Below are positions 55,870 through 62,311 of a stretch of 64,000 bases of DNA, in pieces. This stretch comes from an uncultured Flaviramulus sp. (lineage in GTDB: Bacteria; Bacteroidota; Bacteroidia; Flavobacteriales; Flavobacteriaceae). The notes under the pieces are model-generated. The model worked only from the letters and a program-made list of their open reading frames with translations, did not search any database and was not told the origin of the DNA. The stretch spans positions 124,001 to 188,000 of the forward strand of contig CANKVS010000001.1 of assembly GCA_947487155.1 (NCBI GenBank), read 5' to 3'. The position numbers and the translations under genes are program-made. Every line of letters begins with the position of its first letter. The first letter of the stretch is position 1.

Positions 55870-57126
55870 TTAGAGTTCAGTTTTAAAAGCAGATTCCATT
55901 AATAGCTGTTCCTTATTAAGAATACCAATTTGTTTAGCAACAGATTTCCAATTGCTTACTACATTCAAAACCTCCTTAATGATAGCCTCCATTTCACTTT
56001 CACTTAAACGAAAATATTCACCAACACTTTTTGCCAGTCCAAAATCTAAAGCATTATCATCCATATCTATATTTAGAGATAAACCATCTTTTTCTATTGA
56101 GGGGTTTAAATCATAAGCTGGCGATAAAATCCAACCTTTTTCAGTTAATATAAATCCATGATTTCGTAAATGGTCATCTGTATTAGAAATTGCAATATTA
56201 AACACAATACGCCGCCAAAGTTGATGTAAATTAGCCTCGACATCCGCACCATAATTTTCTATGAACTCTACAATTTCAAGATAACTTGGCATAGATTCCT
56301 TTATAATATCCTCTGTATTTCCAGTCATAGTCATAGCTGAAGCAAAGTGAATGCGTTTTCCACTCTCTCTATCAAATCGTTTAGTTAGGAAAGTGTGATA
56401 CTGACCACTAATCTTTTCAATTTTAGAATCTGCCATATCTATTCCTGCTGCAGTAGCTAATTTGTAGGCTAAAAATTCCCAAGCAGCTTTATCAATAGTA
56501 TCTGTCTTTGATGGGAATTTTGCAATCCAAAGATTCTTTTTTTGGTCAAAAATATTTGCCTTAGGTCTCGCTCCTCCTAAAGAAGAACCTGGTGCTATCA
56601 GTACAGCAATCCATTTTCTTACGGCTTCACTTTGATCATCACCTTCAAGTTGTTTAGCAGCTTCTTGTAAATCTCCTAGTGAAGACCACGGTGGTGTTGG
56701 CGTATGTTCATCATTATCTAAAAAGGGACCTTCAAATTCAGTTTTAAAACGCAAAGCACCCATTCTGCTTTCGTCAAAAACCCCAAGCAAATAATCTATT
56801 TCATAGAGTGTACGCGTCTTTTCATTCTTTGTTCTAGCATCTTGAGCAGCTCTACGCTTCATTAAAGTCTTACCCCAAGTGTCAGGCATACTATCTAAAA
56901 AGATACCGAAATTCTCTTTATTAGCTGGATATTGTGGACCTGAATAAAATTCTATATCTGGGTCTAACAATCGTTGTGCATCAGTCTTCAACCAGTCTTT
57001 GTTATACTCAAAACTGAATGCCTTTTTACCCTTAGCAAAGTGAGCAGAAAGTACACCAATCAAAGTTGACTTCTCTAAAGTTTCCCAATCTGCAAATACG
57101 TATATGTCAAATTTTCCTCCAGCCAT
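55870..57126 (-). CDS. hipA: HipA-family Ser/Thr kinase (toxin-type)
   Basis: 418 residues, normal HipA length. The nucleotide-binding loop 'GSSLGGARPKA' (about residues 179-189), the catalytic loop 'ISNTDDHLRNHGFI' (about 311-324) and the metal-binding 'LSPAYDLNP' are all intact, so an active kinase is predicted. Classical HipA phosphorylates glutamyl-tRNA synthetase and stalls growth. The target here is unknown. It lies 5 bp after hipB and 2 bp before the giant protein gene. Confidence 0.92.
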   Translation of the reverse strand: MAGGKFDIYVFADWETLEKSTLIGVLSAHFAKGKKAFSFEYNKDWLKTDAQRLLDPDIEFYSGPQYPANKENFGIFLDSMPDTWGKTLMKRRAAQDARTKNEKTRTLYEIDYLLGVFDESRMGALRFKTEFEGPFLDNDEHTPTPPWSSLGDLQEAAKQLEGDDQSEAVRKWIAVLIAPGSSLGGARPKANIFDQKKNLWIAKFPSKTDTIDKAAWEFLAYKLATAAGIDMADSKIEKISGQYHTFLTKRFDRESGKRIHFASAMTMTGNTEDIIKESMPSYLEIVEFIENYGADVEANLHQLWRRIVFNIAISNTDDHLRNHGFILTEKGWILSPAYDLNPSIEKDGLSLNIDMDDNALDFGLAKSVGEYFRLSESEMEAIIKEVLNVVSNWKSVAKQIGILNKEQLLMESAFKTEL

Positions 57127-57131
57127 CTTTT

Positions 57132-57419
57132 TTATAATAAATCAAGGTCTTGTAATTTTCTACCAAATTCATCATCTACCGCTAACTTTTTAAAATCTTC
57201 TTCAAGATTCAAAACCCTGAACACGTTAAAATAAGAACCTATAGCAACTGCTGCGTCTCCCTTTTCTATTCTGTATAATGTAGTCCGGTTAATACCTGCT
57301 CGTTCGGAAACCTGCTCTGTCGTGAGCTTTCTTCGCTTTCGAGCAAGCTTTATATTCTCTCCTAAATGCTCAAAAATCTTTTGATATTTTGGTAAAAGAA
57401 CTGCTTTCTTAGAATTCAT
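57132..57419 (-). CDS. hipB: HipB-like Xre-family antitoxin/repressor
   Basis: 95 residues with an Xre HTH: 'NIKLARKRRKLTTEQVSERAGINRTTLYRIEKGDAAVAIGSYFNVFRVL'. Expected to neutralise HipA and repress the operon by binding the inverted repeats in the 55-bp gap to the divergent HEPN gene. Confidence 0.9.
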   Translation of the reverse strand: MNSKKAVLLPKYQKIFEHLGENIKLARKRRKLTTEQVSERAGINRTTLYRIEKGDAAVAIGSYFNVFRVLNLEEDFKKLAVDDEFGRKLQDLDLL

Positions 57420-57421
57420 TT

Positions 57422-57470
57422 TGTTGCATATTTACCACAAATTTACTATTTTTGTTGTTAATATACAACA
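57422..57470. promoter_or_regulatory. Candidate HipB operator shared with the divergent HEPN gene
   Basis: TGTTGCATAT (57422-57431) and ATATACAACA (57461-57470) are inverted with one mismatch. Nested in the right half, TGTTGT-TAATAT-ACAACA (57453-57470) is a perfect palindrome. The whole gap between the two start codons is 55 bp, so one protein bound here would affect both promoters. Confidence 0.55.
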
Positions 57471-57474
57471 TTTT

Positions 57475-58872
57475 ATGAATTATCCAAAGATTGAAACAGA
57501 TATATTAATTCACACAGACAGGGAAGGGTTTAAACTTTATACAGATAAAGTTTTAATTAAAAACCTGGAAACAATAGAATCTCCTGTTGAAGTTTCTGTC
57601 AACGTAGTTTTATCAGACAATACAGAGATTGAAGATAGAGACTGGATTTACAATTCTTCGATTTTTGACATCTACACTTCTTTGCCGTTTTTAGAAAATC
57701 ACGTTATTCCGACATCAAAAGCATACACAGATTTCATTGAGAAATTTGATTCTTTTTTAGGAATTTTTAAAAGTATGTCAGAAATAGATGATATAGAAAT
57801 AGCGCCATTTTCACTTTACTTTGAACTTGAAAACGAATACGTCTTAAAATTTCTATTTCACCCCAAACCTAAAGAAACTGACTATTTAACCATGTTATCA
57901 TCTGCTTTAGATACAATTACCTACCTCCATAAGCAAAAAGAAAGTAAACTGAAAAGCGCAATTCAGAATTCATATTCAAGAAAAAGTAATAAGAAGTATT
58001 TTACCTTTTCTGAAGATGGTTGGAAAGTACTAAATCCTTTGTTGGAAGTTGGAAAGGACATTACCCAAAATTATCGAAAGGACAGGGATTGGCGCGTTAA
58101 AAAACCGCACATAATGCTCAACCAGGACAACTTTACCCAGCGCTTTATCTTTGATTCTAATTGGGTACTTGTTTTTGACCATTTAGAAACGATGTTGATT
58201 CAGCCAAATGACGTGGCTTTGTATTCCAATATTGCGGATAGATGTCTGAAGCAGGCTATGGAATTTTATGAGAAAGTTATTTTACCACGTCATAAACAAT
58301 GGCACGGCAGTTTTCCTTCATTGGAAAAACAAAAAGAGTACTATAATTATTTTGAGATAATTATTCAGGCCGTCATTTTTGCGTACACAGCCTTAGAAGC
58401 TTTTGCCAATATCTGTATTCCAAATGGATGGGAATATTTCACAGAAAGCAATGGTGTAAAAACTATTTATTCCAAAGAAGCTATCGAACGAAAATTTCCG
58501 CTTCGTGAAAAGTTTAAGAAAATAATACGGACTATTTTAAATACTCCCGACCCAAGTCGTGAAAATTGGTGGATGTCTTTTACAGAACTTGAAAACATTA
58601 GAAATGAAATTATTCATACAAAACAATCCAAGTCAGAAGAACGTTACGCAAAATTACTCTCCAAATCTATTTTTGACATCGTTAAAAATCATCAAAATAT
58701 TATTCAGTTTTACGGTAAACATATTACCAGATACAAAACAGAGCTCCTTGAAGAGTACCCGTATGAATTTGGTTATGACGACGTCATTCCTGGGTTAATG
58801 ACTGACAAAAATTATTGGGAATCATACAAATCTATTCACAATATTAATTTCGATAAGTTAGAAGAAGAATAA
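57475..58872 (+). CDS. HEPN-motif protein, candidate RNase
   Basis: 465 residues from the ATG at 57475 (MNYPKIETDILIHTD); the frame is open to 57421 but that part is the promoter/operator. The N-terminal ~290 residues are unrecognised. The C-terminal helical part has 'FEIIIQAVIFAYTALEAFANI' and then R376-N-E-I-I-H381, the R-x4-H motif of HEPN domains with the usual Asn after Arg. HEPN proteins are often metal-independent RNases in toxin and defence systems. It is divergent from hipB, with a shared operator-like palindrome. Confidence 0.72.
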   Translation: MNYPKIETDILIHTDREGFKLYTDKVLIKNLETIESPVEVSVNVVLSDNTEIEDRDWIYNSSIFDIYTSLPFLENHVIPTSKAYTDFIEKFDSFLGIFKSMSEIDDIEIAPFSLYFELENEYVLKFLFHPKPKETDYLTMLSSALDTITYLHKQKESKLKSAIQNSYSRKSNKKYFTFSEDGWKVLNPLLEVGKDITQNYRKDRDWRVKKPHIMLNQDNFTQRFIFDSNWVLVFDHLETMLIQPNDVALYSNIADRCLKQAMEFYEKVILPRHKQWHGSFPSLEKQKEYYNYFEIIIQAVIFAYTALEAFANICIPNGWEYFTESNGVKTIYSKEAIERKFPLREKFKKIIRTILNTPDPSRENWWMSFTELENIRNEIIHTKQSKSEERYAKLLSKSIFDIVKNHQNIIQFYGKHITRYKTELLEEYPYEFGYDDVIPGLMTDKNYWESYKSIHNINFDKLEEE

Positions 58873-59009
58873 ATGAAAAAATCAAGTTCATAAATTTAAA
58901 AACAAGAAAACAATCTTTTATTCAAGTTCTTTACTCTCTCCATAGTTCATTTTAAATACAAATGTGAATATTTGATATCAATTAGAATTATCTCTTAAAA
59001 AAAGTAAAA

Positions 59010-59029
59010 TGTTGTACCTATGTTGTACC
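59010..59029 (+). repeat. Paired TGTTGTACC sites, right end (candidate integrase arm site)
   Basis: TGTTGTACC at 59010-59018 and 59021-59029, the same 11-bp spacing as the two left-end pairs, 178 bp inside the right core. Confidence 0.75.
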
Positions 59030-59036
59030 TGTACAA

Positions 59037-59063
59037 AAAAAGCCTCTCATTTCTGAGAGGCTT
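59037..59063 (-). terminator. Terminator of the element-borne tRNA-Leu
   Basis: AAGCCTCTCA-TTTC-TGAGAGGCTT, a 10-bp perfect stem, followed on the minus strand by seven U. It lies 28 bp past the tRNA 3' end. Confidence 0.85.
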
Positions 59064-59090
59064 TTGACTACATTTAAGTAGTTGAAAAAG

Positions 59091-59172
59091 TGCGGGCGGG
59101 GAGACTCGAACTCCCACACCTCGCGGCACCAGATCCTAAGTCTGGCGTGTCTACCAATTCCACCACGCCCGC
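59091..59172 (-). tRNA. tRNA-Leu (anticodon UAG), carried inside the element
   Basis: 82 nt with full cloverleaf: acceptor GCGGGCG/CGCCCGC, D arm with GGTAGAC, anticodon stem CCAGA/TCTGG around loop CTTAGGA (anticodon TAG), long variable arm and T loop GTTCGAGTC. No CCA is encoded. It differs from the split host copy in the anticodon stem (CCAGA versus CTAGA) and in the variable arm (GCGAGG versus GAGAGG). It probably supplies the function lost when the element broke the host gene. Confidence 0.95.
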
Positions 59173-59206
59173 TTTTTCAAAATTTTAATGCCTTTTATTA
59201 GGATAA

Positions 59207-59246
59207 ATCCTAAGTCTAGCGTGTCTACCAATTCCACCACGCCCGC
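59207..59246 (-). pseudogene. 5' half of split host tRNA-Leu(UAG); attR
   Basis: The 5' part of a tRNA-Leu from GCGGGCG through the D arm to the anticodon loop, ending in the 16-bp core (59207-59222) shared with attL. No 3' half follows on the minus strand. The next tRNA sequence is the complete element-borne copy 34 bp away. Confidence 0.9.
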
Positions 59247-59333
59247 TATTAGTCCCACTAAATATTGGGATGCAAATATAAGCAAGATTTTTAAATTGCA
59301 AACTTCTTTATCATTAAAAACATTCTTTTTTTA

Positions 59334-59341
59334 TACTTTTG
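59334..59341 (+). promoter_or_regulatory. -7 promoter element of the M20 dipeptidase gene
   Basis: TACTTTTG fits TAnnTTTG, 22 bp before the start codon. A matching -33 TTG is not evident. Confidence 0.5.
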
Positions 59342-59363
59342 GTTGCAACAATAAAATTCTTTT

Positions 59364-60752
59364 ATGAATAGCATTCAATCTTATGTAACGCAACACAAAG
59401 ACCGTTTTATAAACGAACTCATCGAACTTCTTAAAATACCATCAATAAGTGCAGATTCAGCTTATAAAACTGACGTTTTAAATACTGCCAAAGCCGTAAA
59501 AATTAGTTTAAAAAATGCGGGATGCGATACTGTAGAAGTATGCGAAACAGAGGGCTACCCAATTGTTTATGGCGAAAAAATAATTGATAAAAATTTACCT
59601 ACTGTTTTGGTATATGGGCATTACGATGTACAACCACCAGACCCTTTAAATTTATGGACATCACCACCATTTGAACCCGTAATTAAAAAAACAGACACAC
59701 ACCCCGAAGGTGCTATTTATGCGCGTGGTGCTTGCGACGACAAAGGACAAATGTACATGCACGTTAAAGCTTTGGAGTTTATGACATCTACCAACCAACT
59801 ACCATGTAATGTCAAGTTTATGGTTGAAGGCGAAGAAGAAATTGGGAGTTCTAATCTAGCCATTTTTGTAAAAAACAACCAAGAGAAATTAAAAAACGAT
59901 GTTATTTTAATATCAGATACAGGTATGATTGCTAACGACATTCCATCAATTACAACGGGGCTTCGCGGGTTAAGTTATGTTGAGGTCGAGGTTACTGGTC
60001 CTAACCGCGATTTACATTCTGGCTTATATGGTGGGGCCGTTGCAAATCCTATAAACGTATTAACCAAAATGATTGCTTCTTTACATGATGAAAACAATCA
60101 TATTACCATTCCTGAGTTTTACGATAAGATTGAAAACCTATCAAACGAGGAACGCGCAGAAATGGCAAAAGCACCGTTTTCTTTAACCGATTATAAAGAC
60201 GCATTAAACATAGAAGCTGTTTATGGTGAAACAGGGTATACAACAAACGAGCGAAACTCAATACGACCAACTTTAGATGTTAATGGTATTTGGGGAGGTT
60301 ACATTGGCGAAGGTGCAAAAACGGTTATTGCAAGTAAAGCTTATGCCAAAATATCTATGCGTTTAGTACCAAATCAAGATTGGGAAGAGATTACAGAATT
60401 ATTCAAAACTCATTTTGAAAGTATTGCACCAAAAGGAGTTACTATTAAAGTAAACCCTCACCATGGTGGACAAGGCTATGTTACCCCTATAAATAGTATT
60501 GGCTATCAAGCGGCAAGTAAAGCTTATCAAGAAACTTTTGGTAAAACTCCAATTCCACAACGTAGTGGAGGTAGCATTCCTATTGTTTCATTGTTCGAAG
60601 AAGAACTTAAAAGTAAAACCATTTTAATGGGCTTTGGTTTAGATAGCGATGCCATACATTCACCAAACGAACATTTCGGAATTTTCAATTATTTAAAAGG
60701 CATAGAAACCATACCTTATTTTTATAAATATTTTACAGAACTATCAAAGTAA
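59364..60752 (+). CDS. M20-family metallopeptidase (dipeptidase)
   Basis: 462 residues. Zinc-site motifs: 'VYGHYDVQP', 'ARGACDDKGQ', 'VEGEEEIGS' and 'ISDTGM', plus a dimerisation domain with 'DLHSGLYGGAVANP'. It belongs to the M20 dipeptidase/CNDP-like group, which releases amino acids from di- and small peptides in the cytoplasm. It is a chromosomal gene just outside attR and appears intact. Confidence 0.92.
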   Translation: MNSIQSYVTQHKDRFINELIELLKIPSISADSAYKTDVLNTAKAVKISLKNAGCDTVEVCETEGYPIVYGEKIIDKNLPTVLVYGHYDVQPPDPLNLWTSPPFEPVIKKTDTHPEGAIYARGACDDKGQMYMHVKALEFMTSTNQLPCNVKFMVEGEEEIGSSNLAIFVKNNQEKLKNDVILISDTGMIANDIPSITTGLRGLSYVEVEVTGPNRDLHSGLYGGAVANPINVLTKMIASLHDENNHITIPEFYDKIENLSNEERAEMAKAPFSLTDYKDALNIEAVYGETGYTTNERNSIRPTLDVNGIWGGYIGEGAKTVIASKAYAKISMRLVPNQDWEEITELFKTHFESIAPKGVTIKVNPHHGGQGYVTPINSIGYQAASKAYQETFGKTPIPQRSGGSIPIVSLFEEELKSKTILMGFGLDSDAIHSPNEHFGIFNYLKGIETIPYFYKYFTELSK

Positions 60753-60880
60753 TTTGGGTGTTACCTCCATTTGCTTTTTGGCAGCAAACGGTGGTCGCGC
60801 TTTCACTACTCAATCTTTTTACTAAAAAAAGTAAAAAGGATTTCAAACAAACCGTTCAATCGCTAACACGTTAGCAACTC
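60753..60880. repeat. Flavobacterial-type intergenic repeat (degenerate) ending in a small palindrome
   Basis: The text 'gggtgttacctcc...ttggcagcaaacggtggtcgcgct' with a following 'atctttttactaaaaaaagta' resembles a family of intergenic repeats I know from flavobacterial genomes. It ends with GCTAAC-AC-GTTAGC (60862-60875), 5 bp before the next start codon, where a hairpin could hide the ribosome site. Confidence 0.4.
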
Positions 60881-61741
60881 ATGCAAAACAACCATACAAA
60901 CCACCTTCTGCTACTTATACTAGCAACACTTTTTATTAGTACTTCTGGAGCCTTAGGCAAATTTATAGACATGCCAACACCTGTTATAATTTGGTGGCGT
61001 TCCATTTTAGCTATGGTTTTATTGTATGGGTTTTGCAGATATAAAAAAATTAGTTTAAAAATAAAATCCAAAAAACATACAGTAACTATTATAGCAAGTG
61101 CCTTATTTATGGCAGCCCATTGGATTACTTATTTTTATGCATTAAAGCTATCCAATGTAGCTATAGGTATGCTATCGCTATTCACCTACCCTATAATTAC
61201 AGCATTACTCGAACCATTATTTATAAAGACTAAATTTGACCCTATATATATAATTCTTAGTATTATAGTATTATTGGGCATGTACATTCTTGTTCCAGAA
61301 TTTAATTTAGAAAATACCCATGTAAAAGGTATCTTATTCGGGTTACTATCGGCATTGTTTTATGCATTACGTAACATATTGTCGAAAAAACTGGTATCTC
61401 AGTATAATGCTACTTCAATAATGCTCTATCAAGTTGTTATTATTACAATTGTATTAGCTCCTGTCCTATTTTTAATGGAAACTTCTGGAATTAAAACACA
61501 GTATCCGTATGTTATCCTTTTAGCGATTCTTACTACTGCAATAGGACACACTATGCTAGTAAATAGTTTAAAATATTTTACTGTAAGTACCGCTAGTATT
61601 ATAAGTAGTACACAACCTATTTTAGGAATTATTATAGCCTTTATTTTTTTAAGCGAAATACCTACTTGGAATACTTTTTTTGGCGGACTCATAATTCTAT
61701 CAACCGTTGTTATAGAAAGTATACGCTCTAGAAAAGCCTGA
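60881..61741 (+). CDS. EamA-family (DMT) transporter
   Basis: 286 residues with about ten membrane helices in two EamA halves ('STSGALGKFIDMPTPVIIWWRSI' and 'GLLSALFYALRNILSKKLVSQY'), and the closing 'SSTQPILGIIIAFIFLSEIPTWNTFFGGLIIL' typical of the family. Exports metabolites or amino acids of unknown identity across the inner membrane. Confidence 0.92.
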   Translation: MQNNHTNHLLLLILATLFISTSGALGKFIDMPTPVIIWWRSILAMVLLYGFCRYKKISLKIKSKKHTVTIIASALFMAAHWITYFYALKLSNVAIGMLSLFTYPIITALLEPLFIKTKFDPIYIILSIIVLLGMYILVPEFNLENTHVKGILFGLLSALFYALRNILSKKLVSQYNATSIMLYQVVIITIVLAPVLFLMETSGIKTQYPYVILLAILTTAIGHTMLVNSLKYFTVSTASIISSTQPILGIIIAFIFLSEIPTWNTFFGGLIILSTVVIESIRSRKA

Positions 61742-61752
61742 TTTTAGAATTA

Positions 61753-61826
61753 TCCTCTTGAGGGGATTATAGGGGTGTATAAATCATGAATTCATAACAC
61801 TTCCCTAACCATCCTCAAGGAGGGAA
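61753..61826. repeat. Large imperfect inverted repeat centred on ATGAATTCAT
   Basis: The left arm (tcctcttgaggggattataggggtg, split as 61753-61777) and right arm (61798-61826, 'acttccctaaccatcctcaa' plus 'ggaggga') are complementary over most of their length around the perfect palindrome ATGAATTCAT (61786-61795). Similar repeats are dispersed between genes in many flavobacterial genomes. It may act as a terminator for the EamA gene or be a mobile repeat. Confidence 0.6.
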
Positions 61827-61878
61827 TCAACCACTTAAACACATATAATACTATTTCTAAATTAAAACATTTTTCAAC

Positions 61879-61940
61879 TCTACACTTGTAGAATATAAAT
61901 ATTTATTCTACATTTGTAGAGTTAATTCTAATACTGTAGA
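61879..61940 (+). promoter_or_regulatory. Three BlaI-type operators
   Basis: TCTACA-CT-TGTAGA (61879-61892) and TCTACA-TT-TGTAGA (61907-61920) are perfect palindromes. TCTAAT-AC-TGTAGA (61927-61940) has one mismatch. They fit the TACA..TGTA consensus of BlaI/MecI/CopY repressors and end 2 bp before the blaI-like start, so the gene is autoregulated. Confidence 0.8.
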
Positions 61941-61942
61941 GC

Positions 61943-62308
61943 ATGCAACTATCGAAAACCGAAGAAGATTTAATGAATCATTTATGGAAACTTGAAAAAG
62001 CCTTCATGAAAGATTTACTAGAAGCTTACCCAAAACCAAAACCAGCAACCACAACTGTAGCCACCCTTTTAAAGCGTATGACAGATAAAGGGTTTATTGC
62101 TTATAATTTATACGGTAAGTCTCGTGAATACTATCCGCTTGTAAAAAAGAAAGATTATTTCTCAAAACATGTAAACGGGTTGATTAAAAATTTTTTTAAC
62201 GATTCCGCCAGCCAGTTCGCCTCATTTTTCACCAAAGAAACCAACCTTACTAAAGAGGAGTTAGAGCATTTAAAAACACTTATTGATAGTGAAATTAAAA
62301 AAAAGTAA
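61943..62308 (+). CDS. BlaI/MecI/CopY-family repressor
   Basis: 121 residues, winged helix: 'MQLSKTEEDLMNHLWKLEKAFMKDLL' and 'PATTTVATLLKRMTDKGFIAYNLYGKSREYYPLV', then a helical dimer tail. In the family, an M56 membrane peptidase triggers cleavage of the repressor. That partner follows 3 bp later. Confidence 0.93.
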   Translation: MQLSKTEEDLMNHLWKLEKAFMKDLLEAYPKPKPATTTVATLLKRMTDKGFIAYNLYGKSREYYPLVKKKDYFSKHVNGLIKNFFNDSASQFASFFTKETNLTKEELEHLKTLIDSEIKKK

Positions 62309-62311
62309 GCT

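Larger units (their letters stand above)
15055..59222. mobile_element. Integrative conjugative element (Bacteroidetes Tra/RteC type) in tRNA-Leu(UAG), about 44 kb
   Basis: The 16-bp core direct repeat at both ends, the split tRNA, an integrase at the left end, paired TGTTGTACC repeats near both ends, a tra module (16510-23336), relaxase/coupling genes (46916-49798), RteC, an excisionase-like HTH, SSB and RadC together define an ICE. Cargo is interleaved with the backbone: Wadjet-like operon, efflux pump, secreted/metabolic cluster, and a HipBA/HEPN block. The backbone looks intact and without frameshifts. Only some of the CTnDOT tra genes are recognisable: TraL, O, P and Q were not found. Confidence 0.9.

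Noticed and set aside
57421..57474. Upstream extension of the HEPN frame
   Set aside because: This segment is the short divergent promoter/operator region next to hipB; MNYPKIET at 57475 is the reasonable start.
59091..59172. Considered calling the intact tRNA-Leu a host gene outside the element
   Set aside because: The exact 16-bp core and the 82-nt reassembly place the right boundary at 59207-59222, beyond this tRNA. An older tandem host arrangement is still possible and is listed as the refuting case.
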